Assembly (NCBI GenBank): GCA_017613475.1
Contig: JAGADT010000024.1
Coordinates: forward strand, 1 to 12,299
Direction of reading: 5' to 3'
DNA from: Desulfovibrionaceae bacterium
GTDB taxonomy: Bacteria > Desulfobacterota > Desulfovibrionia > Desulfovibrionales > Desulfovibrionaceae
DNA length: 12,299 nucleotides
This document shows positions 6,474 to 12,299 of this stretch, one piece after another; position 1 is the stretch's first letter; each line of letters begins with the position of its first letter. Under the pieces are notes generated by a model. That model was not told the origin of the DNA. It saw nothing but the letters and a program-made list of their open reading frames with translations, and did not search any database. A program made the position numbers and the translations under genes.

Positions 6474-7610
6474 TCAAGCCTCTTTTGCATGCGGCAGGGA
6501 GCCCATGCAGGTGATGAGATGCGCGGCCGCGCGCCTTGCGCTGCCCTCAGGGCCGCACATGCGCGCGACTTCAGCCATGCCTTCGCGCACGGCGTTCAGC
6601 GCGGAGGGGCTGGAAAGCCATTCTTCAATCTGTCCGGCAAGCTTTTCCGGCGTGGCGTCGTGCTGGATGAATTCAGGGAACAGCGTGCGCCGGAGGATGA
6701 GGTTGGGCAGGCTGATCCAGTTCAGGTCTATGAGGGTTTTGCCGACAAGATAGCTCAGCGGCGAAACAATGTAGGCCACGGCCGTGGGCGTGCCGACGAG
6801 CGCCGTTTCAAGCACGGCGGTGCCTGAAGCCGCCATGATGGCTGAGCAGCCGCGCATGACGGCATAGCGCTGCCCAGGCTCTTCCATGGCCAGGGGGATA
6901 TCCTTGGGCCAGAGGGAGCGCAGGAGGGATTCTTCCATGTTGGGCGCCCGCAGGCAGTGGAAGGAAAGCCCTCCGATGCGTTTTTGCAGCAGGCCAGCCG
7001 CGGCGCCGAAGAGCGGCATGAGGCGCGTCACTTCCTTCATGCGGCTGCCGGGCATCACGCCAATGCGCCCGGGAAGCGGCGCCAGGCCTCCAATATTGGC
7101 CTGGTGGATCATATCGACCAGGGGATTGCCGACGTATTCAACGTTGATGCCGTGCGAGCGGTAAAAATCCTTTTCAAAGGGCAGGATGCACATCAGCCCC
7201 CTGATGTGGCTGCGCAGGAAGCGCACGCGCCCCTTGCGCCAGGCCCATACCTTGGGCGGAATGAAGTAGTACGCAGGGATGCCGAGGCTTTTGGCAATGC
7301 GGGCCACGCGGAAATTGAATTCCGGCGCGTCCACCAGGAGGACGGCGTCCGGGTGGATGCGGGACATTTCGCGGCGCATGGCGGAGAGCATGCGCAGCGC
7401 CCTGGGAATCGCGGAGAAGACTTCCACAACGCCCATGACGGAGAGGTCTTCCGTATGGAAAAGGTTGTCCTGCCCGGCCTCGGCCAGGCACGGGCCCCCC
7501 ATGCCGACGGCTTCCACATGCGGGGCAAGCGCCCTGAGTTCTTTGAGGACGCTGGCGGCCTGCATGTCGCCGGAAAGTTCGCCGGCGCTGATCCATAGTG
7601 TTTGTTTCAT
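6474..7610 (-). CDS. lpxB: lipid-A-disaccharide synthase
   Basis: LpxB joins lipid X and UDP-2,3-diacylglucosamine into the tetraacylated disaccharide of lipid A, at the cytoplasmic face of the inner membrane. The 378 residues (E. coli 382) show AGELSGD at 9-15, GMGG, the SVMGVVEV helix, VDAPEFNFR, the PPKVWAWRKGR segment, ILPFEKDFY, VGNPLVD and a C-terminal glycosyltransferase-B domain with PGSRMKEV and SGTAVLE. The start is ATG 7610, where the family sequence begins; the in-frame ATG at 7703 would extend into the upstream gene and add unrelated residues. The ribosome site is weak (GGAA). The protein ends 24 nt before atpZ. It shows that the organism makes lipopolysaccharide. Confidence 0.96.
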   Translation of the reverse strand: MKQTLWISAGELSGDMQAASVLKELRALAPHVEAVGMGGPCLAEAGQDNLFHTEDLSVMGVVEVFSAIPRALRMLSAMRREMSRIHPDAVLLVDAPEFNFRVARIAKSLGIPAYYFIPPKVWAWRKGRVRFLRSHIRGLMCILPFEKDFYRSHGINVEYVGNPLVDMIHQANIGGLAPLPGRIGVMPGSRMKEVTRLMPLFGAAAGLLQKRIGGLSFHCLRAPNMEESLLRSLWPKDIPLAMEEPGQRYAVMRGCSAIMAASGTAVLETALVGTPTAVAYIVSPLSYLVGKTLIDLNWISLPNLILRRTLFPEFIQHDATPEKLAGQIEEWLSSPSALNAVREGMAEVARMCGPEGSARRAAAHLITCMGSLPHAKEA

Positions 7611-7638
7611 CGCTGTGTTCCGTTTTGGGCCCCGGGCG

Positions 7639-8571
7639 TTAAACAGGCGGCAGGGGGGCGAGGCTGTCCAGGAATCCGCTGAACACGTATTCCCGCAGCG
7701 CATGGATCCAGGGCCGGGGTGTCAGCCCTGTCGTTTGCGTGTACAGGCTGGTATCCAGCACGGAGTAGGGCGGGCGCCTGGCTGCCAGGTTCAGCCTTGA
7801 GCTTTCTATGCCCACGGCAACGGCGGGCCTGTTGGCCAGGCGGAGCGCCTCGGCTCCAAGCTCGCAGATGTTGGCTTCGCCCCTGTTGGCAAAATTGATG
7901 AGCCCGGAGGCGCCCGTCTCCAGCAGCGCGAGTGTTGCGGCGGCAATATCCGGCGCATAGGCGGGGGAGCCGTAAATATCCTGGGCCATGGCGAGGAAGC
8001 CCTTGTCTTCCGCGGCATCCAGCAGGTCGTTGATGGTTCCGCGGCTGGGGCCGAACACCCACCCCAGGCGGATGATCAAAAGCTTTTCAAGCCCCATGCA
8101 GAGCAGGGACTGGTCGGCTTCCGCCTTGGCCCTGCCCAGGGTGTTGATGGGGTTTGGCGCGTCCTTTTCCGTATACGGGGCGCCTTTTTTGCCGTCAAAA
8201 ACGTATGAGGTGCTGTAGTGGACAAGCTGTATGCCGCGCTCCCCGGCAAGCCGGCCAAGGCACTCGGGGAGCTCGCGGAGGAGCCCCCTGGCTTCTTCCG
8301 GATGAAATTCCGCCTTGTCTATGGCTGGCCACAGGACGGCGTTGATGATGGCGTCAGGGCGCGTTTTTTCAACGCAGTCCTCAACGCTTTCCGGCTGGAA
8401 AACGCTGAGCCCCGCCTCATCTTCGGGCAGGTCAAGCGAGGCCGTGCGCCAGCCGCTGCCCTGGAGCCTGCGCGCCAGGATGGCGCCCAGCATGCCGCTG
8501 CCATCCACCACAAGCGCGAGCGGGTGGCGGGCTTTTGAAGGGGTGTGGCGCGGGTGAGAGGAGTGTCCCAT
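7639..8571 (-). CDS. RmlD-like NAD(P)-dependent sugar reductase homologue, catalytic tyrosine missing
   Basis: This 310-residue Rossmann-fold protein belongs to the RmlD (dTDP-4-dehydrorhamnose reductase) branch of the extended short-chain dehydrogenases. It has the dinucleotide loop VDGSGMLG (22-29), INAVLWPAIDKAEFHPEEA in place of the usual INxAAYTxVDxAE, STSYVFDG (120-127) and DAPNPINTLGRAKAEAD. In this last motif the usual YxxxK pair reads Leu145 and Lys149: the lysine is kept but the tyrosine is lost. The codon is CTG, at least two changes from Tyr. It may reduce poorly, do something else, or act as a binding subunit, as the MAT2B homologue does. It precedes lpxB by 28 nt, hinting at a surface-polysaccharide role. 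No clear ribosome site precedes ATG 8571, so the start is uncertain and could be slightly downstream. Confidence 0.8.
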   Translation of the reverse strand: MGHSSHPRHTPSKARHPLALVVDGSGMLGAILARRLQGSGWRTASLDLPEDEAGLSVFQPESVEDCVEKTRPDAIINAVLWPAIDKAEFHPEEARGLLRELPECLGRLAGERGIQLVHYSTSYVFDGKKGAPYTEKDAPNPINTLGRAKAEADQSLLCMGLEKLLIIRLGWVFGPSRGTINDLLDAAEDKGFLAMAQDIYGSPAYAPDIAAATLALLETGASGLINFANRGEANICELGAEALRLANRPAVAVGIESSRLNLAARRPPYSVLDTSLYTQTTGLTPRPWIHALREYVFSGFLDSLAPLPPV

Positions 8572-8657
8572 AGGCTTTGCTGTGCACGCGGCGGCCGTGC
8601 GGGTTTTGCCGGGGCGGGCGGCGCCGGATGTTTTACGGGGGATTTGCGGGTGTGCCT

Positions 8658-8687
8658 GGCAGGGCGGGTTTTGGCGCCCGCCCTGCC
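8658..8687 (-). terminator. perfect 11-bp inverted repeat after the aminotransferase gene
   Basis: GGCAGGGCGGG (8658-8668) and CCCGCCCTGCC (8677-8687) form a perfect 11-bp stem around an 8-nt loop, 22 bp past the aminotransferase stop. On the minus strand no T-run follows. On the plus strand, GTTGATGCG and then T6 follow. It is best read as a 3' structure or Rho-type termination site separating this gene from the RmlD-like gene. Confidence 0.5.
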
Positions 8688-8709
8688 GTTGATGCGTTTT
8701 TTAGGCCGG

Positions 8710-9897
8710 TCAGCTCCGCAGCGCCTTCTTAAAGCCTTCGCGCGAGCGTTCGATGACGTCTTCAGAAACGCAGAAGGCCAGGCGGAAGTGCCCGGGCCCG
8801 CCAAAGCCGGTGCCCGGCACGGCAAGCACGAGCTGCGGCATCAGCTTTTCATTGACAAAGCGCAGGTCGTCGCCCCCGGGCGCCTTGGGGAAGAAGTAGA
8901 AGGCGCCGGCCGGCATCTGGAACTCGTAGCCGGCGTCTTTCAGCACATCCGCCATCAGGGCGCGGCGCCTGGCGTACACGCTGGCATCCACCTGGGTCCC
9001 GAGCGCGGCGGCCATGAGGTGCTGGCCCACGATGGGCGGGTTGACGAAGCCCAGGATGCGGTTGGCCACGCACAGCGCGGCAATGAGCTCTGCGCGCCCT
9101 TCCATGCGGGGGGAGAGGGCGACATAGCCGACGCGCTCCCCGGGCAGGGAGAGGTTCTTGGAGAAGGAGGAGACCAGCACGGCATAGTCGTAGAGGGGCA
9201 GCACGGAGGGCACTTTTGCGCCGTCAAAGGCCAGGAAGCGGTAGGGCTCGTCCGCAATCAGGAAGATGGGGCGGCCGTTCTTCCTGGAGGCTTTTTCCAG
9301 CAGGGCGGCAAGCGCCTTGACTTCTTCAAGGGTGTAGATGACCCCGGTGGGGTTGTTGGGCGAATTGATGATGATGGCGCGCGTTTTTTGGGTGATGGCG
9401 GCTTCAAGCGCGTCCAGGTCAAGCTGGAAGGTATCGGGCTTTGAGGGGACGGTGTCAAAAACGCCGCCGTGGTTGCGCACATAGGAGCCGTATTCCACAA
9501 AATAGGGGCGGAACGAAAGCACCTGGTCGCCCGGCTCCAGGACGGAGCGGAAGAAAACATTCAGCCCGGCGGCCGCGCCGCAGCACAGGACGAGGTCCTG
9601 ACCCTTGATCTCTATGCCCTGTTCCTTGCTCAGGTAGGCGGCCAGGCTGTTCCTGGCCCATTCGCTGCCGCCGTTGGGCGTGTAGCCCATGCTGAAAGGC
9701 TCACCGGCGTGCTCCGCGAGGTCGCGCAGCCCCTTGGCAACGGAGGCTGGCGGCGGAAGGTCAGGGTTGCCAAGGCTGAAATCGCAGACGGCGTCTTCGC
9801 CGTACTGGCGTTTGAGCTGGATGCCCGCGTCAAACATGCGGCGGATCCATGACCCGCCCTCTATTTGTTCCTTCATCTGGGCTGAGATAAGCGACAT
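8710..9897 (-). CDS. PLP-dependent class I/II aminotransferase
   Basis: This is a 395-residue fold-type I aminotransferase of the aspartate aminotransferase superfamily. Landmarks are the GYTPNGGSEWAR segment, NSPNNPTGVIYT (NNPTG at 181-185), IADEPYR with Asp217 and Tyr219 contacting pyridoxal phosphate, SSFSKNLSLPGERVGY with the Schiff-base Lys247, and the C-terminal HFRLAF arginine that binds the substrate carboxylate. It transfers an amino group between an amino acid and a 2-oxo acid; which substrate cannot be read from the sequence. ATG 9897 is chosen because AAGGAGAACGGGC immediately precedes it; an ATG at 9933 has no such site. It is a single-gene unit with its own promoter, divergent from the VWA-OmpA gene. 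Confidence 0.93.
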   Translation of the reverse strand: MSLISAQMKEQIEGGSWIRRMFDAGIQLKRQYGEDAVCDFSLGNPDLPPPASVAKGLRDLAEHAGEPFSMGYTPNGGSEWARNSLAAYLSKEQGIEIKGQDLVLCCGAAAGLNVFFRSVLEPGDQVLSFRPYFVEYGSYVRNHGGVFDTVPSKPDTFQLDLDALEAAITQKTRAIIINSPNNPTGVIYTLEEVKALAALLEKASRKNGRPIFLIADEPYRFLAFDGAKVPSVLPLYDYAVLVSSFSKNLSLPGERVGYVALSPRMEGRAELIAALCVANRILGFVNPPIVGQHLMAAALGTQVDASVYARRRALMADVLKDAGYEFQMPAGAFYFFPKAPGGDDLRFVNEKLMPQLVLAVPGTGFGGPGHFRLAFCVSEDVIERSREGFKKALRS

Positions 9898-9952
9898 GCC
9901 CGTTCTCCTTTTCGCATATAACGTGTTTCGCACGGCGTGAATGCCGGCTGCG

Positions 9953-9967
9953 CGGCGGAATCCGCCG
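9953..9967. repeat. 7-bp inverted repeat in the aminotransferase leader
   Basis: CGGCGGA and TCCGCCG flank a single base, lying between the promoter and ribosome site of the aminotransferase gene. It could be an operator half-site pair or fold as a small leader hairpin; it also fits chance in GC-rich DNA. Confidence 0.35.
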
Positions 9968-9983
9968 TAAATTTTGAAAAAAC

Positions 9984-10012
9984 ATTTTAGCTGTATTGTC
10001 TTTCCGTGTCAA
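9984..10012 (-). promoter_or_regulatory. near-consensus sigma-70 promoter of the aminotransferase gene
   Basis: On the minus strand a perfect TTGACA (10012-10007) is followed after exactly 17 bp by TAAAAT (9989-9984), one mismatch from TATAAT. The predicted transcript starts near 9977, giving a leader of about 80 nt before ATG 9897. This is the strongest promoter match in the window. Confidence 0.72.
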
Positions 10013-10235
10013 AAAGCCTATCACTGTCTGAGCCATGCAGGAGCAGCATCCGCGTTGTTTTTTTCGCTGGAAAAGCAAGGTGAAATGAAGAAAAACTTCT
10101 TTCCGGCGGAAAATACTCTGCTCTTGAGGCTTTACCTTTTGAAAGGTTTGTGGTTAACTCGCCCTGTTTTGGGAGGGGTGCGCCCTTTTTCCCAGAAACT
10201 GGAAGTTGGAATTTACCCAAGCAACGGAGGCTTGC
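10013..10235. other. non-coding divergent intergenic region, AT-richer than its surroundings
   Basis: Together with 9898-10012 this makes a 338-bp gap between the divergent aminotransferase and VWA-OmpA genes. It holds T- and A-runs (T7 near 10057), a possible plus-strand promoter (TTTACC at 10131-10136, TTAACT at 10154-10159, spacer 17) and a 14-bp inverted repeat in that spacer. Nothing in it codes convincingly; an open plus frame starting at 10085 runs into the exported-protein gene out of frame and has no family-like content. Confidence 0.5.
10131..10159 (+). promoter_or_regulatory. possible promoter with an operator-like inverted repeat for the VWA-OmpA gene
   Basis: TTTACC and TTAACT sit 17 bp apart. 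Between them, overlapping the end of the -35 box, is ACCTTT-TG-AAAGGT (10134-10147), a perfect 6-bp inverted repeat. A repeat placed in a promoter spacer would suit a repressor or an activator, but both promoter boxes are weak matches. Confidence 0.25.
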
Positions 10236-11261
10236 ATGAAATTCACCCGTCTTATCGTTTTGACTGTTGCCCTTGTGTTCGCTTGGGCGACAGCTGGCTT
10301 TGCTGCTCAGGATCAGCAGTGCGTCAAGCGCATCGAGAGCTTCAACTACTTTGTGGACCAGTCCGGCTCCATGATGATGACCTACGGGGGCAGCGATGCG
10401 AAGGCTATCACCAAGATCGCCCTTGCCAAAAAAGCTGTTGCCCGCGTGAACGACGCTGTGCCGGATCTTGGCTACAGCGGCGGCCTGTATCTCTTCGCTC
10501 CTTATAAGACCGTTGTGGCCCAGGGACCCTGGGACCGCGCTGCCATTGCGAAGGGCATCAACAAGATTCCTGAAGGCCTGGAAATCTTCGGCCGCCAGAC
10601 CCCGATGGGCGTTGGCCTTGCTGACCATGACGCCACCGTCAAGCAGATGCCGACCAAGGCTGCTGTGATCATCGTTTCTGACGGTGAGTCCAATATCGGT
10701 GTGGATCCCGTTGCTGAAGCCAAGGCCCTTTACGCCGCCAACCCCGGCCTGGTCCTCCACGTCATTTCCGTGGCTGACTCCGCCGCCGGCAAGAAGACCC
10801 TCCAGAACATCACCGCCCTCAACCAGGAATCCGTCATGGTTTCCGCCGCCGAGCTCGTTTCCAGCGATGCCGCTGTTGAAAAGTTCGTGAGCGATGTGTT
10901 CAGCAACTGCGGCGCCCCCGTGGAAGAAGTGATCGTCCTGCGTGGCGTCAACTTCGCGTTTGACTCCAGCGCCCTGGATGCCAAGGCCTGCGCCATCCTT
11001 GATGAAGCCGCCGAGCAGATCAAGGCCCGCGGCGACGGCGTCCGCCTGAACCTGCTGGGCTACACGGACAGCAAGGGCTCCGATGCCTACAACGCCCGCC
11101 TGTCTCAGCGCCGCGCCAATTCCGTTAAGTCCTACCTTGTGCAGGCTGGTGTGCCTTCCTACGCCATCAAGGCTACCGGCATGGGCAAGTCCTTCCGTTA
11201 CGACAACGCCACGGAAGAAGGACGCTACATGAACCGCCGCTGCGAGCTCGCTTTCGAGTAA
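10236..11261 (+). CDS. exported von Willebrand factor A / OmpA C-terminal domain fusion protein
   Basis: This 341-residue protein begins with a clear signal peptide (MKFTRL, a hydrophobic core, and cleavage near TAGFA/AQ, residues 23-24). Residues about 33-224 form a VWA domain with a complete metal-ion site: D41-x-S43-x-S45 in FVDQSGS, T122 in QTPMG and D149 in VSDGESN. Residues about 230-341 form an OmpA-type peptidoglycan-binding domain with FAFDSSALD, LLGYTDSKGSDAYN and LSQRRANSVKSYL. Four cysteines (29, 225, 252, 337) remain after cleavage. I infer a periplasmic or outer-membrane-associated protein that binds the cell wall and presents a metal-dependent adhesion or protein-binding module. 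GGAGG before ATG 10236 decides the start over an upstream ATG at 10206. Codons are strongly C-ending, suggesting high expression. A terminator follows directly. Confidence 0.9.
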   Translation: MKFTRLIVLTVALVFAWATAGFAAQDQQCVKRIESFNYFVDQSGSMMMTYGGSDAKAITKIALAKKAVARVNDAVPDLGYSGGLYLFAPYKTVVAQGPWDRAAIAKGINKIPEGLEIFGRQTPMGVGLADHDATVKQMPTKAAVIIVSDGESNIGVDPVAEAKALYAANPGLVLHVISVADSAAGKKTLQNITALNQESVMVSAAELVSSDAAVEKFVSDVFSNCGAPVEEVIVLRGVNFAFDSSALDAKACAILDEAAEQIKARGDGVRLNLLGYTDSKGSDAYNARLSQRRANSVKSYLVQAGVPSYAIKATGMGKSFRYDNATEEGRYMNRRCELAFE

Positions 11262-11288
11262 GCCAGGCGTTCATTCCCAGGTAAGCAT

Positions 11289-11326
11289 AAGCCCGGCGGC
11301 TTTCGATAAGTCCGTCGGGCTTTCTC
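11289..11326 (+). terminator. intrinsic terminator of the VWA-OmpA gene
   Basis: AAGCCCGGCGG (11289-11299) pairs with CCGTCGGGCTT (11312-11322), 11 bp with one G-T wobble around a 12-nt loop, followed by TTTCTC. It lies 28 bp past the stop codon. Confidence 0.82.
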
Positions 11327-11395
11327 AATGCGGGATTTTGCTTTCAGCCCTGCTGAAGCCCTGATGCGGGAACGGCCCGCGCCAGGTGGAATACA

Positions 11396-11411
11396 GGTTC
11401 CCCGGGGAACC
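11396..11411. repeat. perfect 16-bp palindrome upstream of the small secreted protein
   Basis: GGTTCCCCGGGGAACC is fully self-complementary and ends 25 bp before ATG 11437, followed by GTTTTG. It could be an operator for a dimeric regulator or fold as a leader hairpin (6-bp stem with a CCGG loop). No convincing -35/-10 pair is visible around it. Confidence 0.5.
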
Positions 11412-11436
11412 GTTTTGCTCTTATAAGGATTTTTCC

Positions 11437-11958
11437 ATGTTGAAGAAATGCTTTTTCTTCCTGTTGGCTTTTTTGCTTGTCGCTCCCTGCAATATGGCTT
11501 CAGCAGCTCCCAAGAAAGCGCCTCGCGCAGCTGCTCCGGTAAAGAAGCAGCGCGTTGTCAAACAAGCCCGCCCCTCCGCTGCGGCATTGAAGGCCTGCCA
11601 GGCTAACGAGCCCCGCGAAGTCGTCCAGAAAAAGCTGGATGACGCCGCTTCGGTGCTCCTCGCGCGGGTGAACAGCACCATCTGCCCCAACCGTTCCTGC
11701 AAGCAGGTCGCCAGGGCGGGCACCGGCTACCGCGCCTGGTTCCAGGAAGCGGACCCCAATTCCCTGCGCACCGAACTGCGTGACAGCCCGCACGGCAAGG
11801 TCTGCAACTACGTAGGCTACATCATTTACAATGAATACACCTACGAATCGTTCGGCAAGACGCGCGAAGAAGCCCTGAACGGACCCTACAGGATCGCCAA
11901 GACCCGCAAGATGCGCGAGCTGAGCGTGTACGACAAGAAGGGCCTCTGGCAGTTCTAG
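11437..11958 (+). CDS. small exported basic protein of unknown function
   Basis: I do not recognise this 173-residue protein. It has a signal peptide (MLKK then a Phe/Leu-rich core, cleavage near ASA/AP, residues 23-24), a basic Ala/Lys/Pro/Arg-rich linker (24-48) and a globular-looking part (about 50-173) with four cysteines at 54, 83, 88 and 123. These could make two disulfides in the periplasm. The C-terminal half is rich in aromatic residues (YVGYIIYNEYTYESFG). ATG 11437 follows AAGGA with suitable spacing; an upstream ATG at 11386 would place a hydrophilic tail ahead of the signal and is less likely. Codon choice resembles that of the VWA-OmpA gene upstream. The two are separated by a terminator, so they are neighbours rather than one operon. 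A strong terminator follows. Confidence 0.8.
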   Translation: MLKKCFFFLLAFLLVAPCNMASAAPKKAPRAAAPVKKQRVVKQARPSAAALKACQANEPREVVQKKLDDAASVLLARVNSTICPNRSCKQVARAGTGYRAWFQEADPNSLRTELRDSPHGKVCNYVGYIIYNEYTYESFGKTREEALNGPYRIAKTRKMRELSVYDKKGLWQF

Positions 11959-11985
11959 CCAGGCATTCCCGCGTGGATTTTCAGG

Positions 11986-12012
11986 GGGCGCCGTTTCCGG
12001 CGCCCTTTTTTT
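11986..12012 (+). terminator. strong intrinsic terminator of the small exported protein gene
   Basis: GGGCGCC (11986-11992), a 6-nt loop GTTTCC and GGCGCCC (11999-12005) are followed at once by T7 (12006-12012). This is the textbook form and lies 28 bp after the stop at 11958. Confidence 0.93.
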
Positions 12013-12020
12013 ATGCCCGC

Positions 12021-12043
12021 GCCGCACTGCGGCTTTTATTATT
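12021..12043 (+). terminator. possible second, back-up terminator
   Basis: GCCGCA (12021-12026) and TGCGGC (12028-12033) flank one base, so the real stem is about four pairs with a five-base loop. TTTTATTATT follows. It lies only 8 bp after the main terminator and may catch read-through. Confidence 0.45.
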
Positions 12044-12299
12044 CAGCGTTTGCGGAGGCGTTCCCGGGGCGCCGTGGCGGGGATGACGCGGGGCAGGGTA
12101 TGGGGGGGAGGATGCTGCGTGCTGGCTCAGGCGTAAGCGCCGGGGCCGCCGTTGGCAAGGTTCTGTGGGCGGAGGTTATGCGCCCGGGCGTAAGCGGCAG
12201 GATAAAGGCAGGAAAGCGGGAATGGGTGCATTCCCGGCGGGGAATTGGGGATAGGGTAGGAGATAGGCTGGGAGGCTGGTTTTGCCGAATCGTGTACGC
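12044..12299. other. no supported gene; open but unconvincing frames reach the window edge
   Basis: Several frames are open here simply because the DNA is GC-rich. On the minus strand one frame runs from the edge to a stop at 12129-12127, ending in the C-terminus-like HNLRPQNLANGGPGAYA. A plus frame is open from ATG 12013 to the edge, but it is Gly/Arg-rich and starts in the terminator tail. The last 60 bases of the plus strand are purine-rich. I cannot call either frame a gene without the flanking sequence. Confidence 0.35.

Noticed and set aside
10085..10507. Plus-strand frame beginning MKKNFFPAEN in the divergent intergenic region
   Set aside because: It runs out of frame through the VWA-OmpA signal peptide and domain, has a weak ribosome site and looks non-protein-like after the first residues.
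1..12299. CRISPR array, tRNA, rRNA, insertion sequence or prophage
   Set aside because: No regularly spaced repeats, tRNA cloverleaf, rRNA core sequence, transposase or integrase motif, or terminal repeats were seen on either strand.

Overview
This window looks like chromosomal DNA from a GC-rich sulfate reducer of the Desulfovibrionaceae (Desulfovibrio, Bilophila, Mailhella or a relative). I infer this from overall protein flavour and layout: an Fo cluster of atpZ, atpI, atpB and atpE with no F1 genes beside it, a c-subunit with a signal-like leader, and an Rsm22-like gene after pgk. No database search was possible. I see no phage, transposon, CRISPR array, tRNA or rRNA, so most of the window reads as ordinary housekeeping sequence.

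Layout. Bases 1-441 (minus) hold the N-terminal part of a protein resembling Rsm22-type ribosomal small-subunit methyltransferases, cut by the window edge. Bases 438-1624 (minus) hold phosphoglycerate kinase, complete except for a one-base deletion in an A-run that splits its reading frame. Bases 1738-2478 (minus) encode a YgjP-type zinc metallopeptidase, divergent from thiL (2596-3576, plus), which converges on truA (3614-4423, minus). Bases 4622-8571 (minus) read, in transcription order, as an RmlD-like nucleotide-sugar reductase homologue, lpxB, atpZ, atpI, atpB and atpE. This is a lipid A gene pair followed by the membrane sector of ATP synthase, with a hairpin after atpE. Bases 8710-9897 (minus) encode a class I/II aminotransferase with a near-consensus sigma-70 promoter. 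The right arm (10236-11958, plus) holds two exported proteins with C-ending, apparently high-expression codon use. The first is a von Willebrand A plus OmpA fusion and the second is a small basic, cysteine-containing protein I do not recognise. Each is followed by a terminator hairpin. Bases 12044-12299 hold no gene I can support.

How they work together. pgk, thiL, truA and the aminotransferase are independent core functions. lpxB makes lipid A disaccharide. The a and c subunits form the proton-conducting part of ATP synthase, with AtpZ and AtpI as accessory factors. The right-arm pair are envelope proteins; the fusion probably anchors to peptidoglycan.

Points that merit a second look are the pgk frameshift, the loss of the catalytic tyrosine in the RmlD-like protein, the VWA-OmpA fusion beside an orphan secreted protein, and a perfect 16-bp palindrome in front of that orphan. 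I found nothing that clearly amounts to a new multi-gene system.
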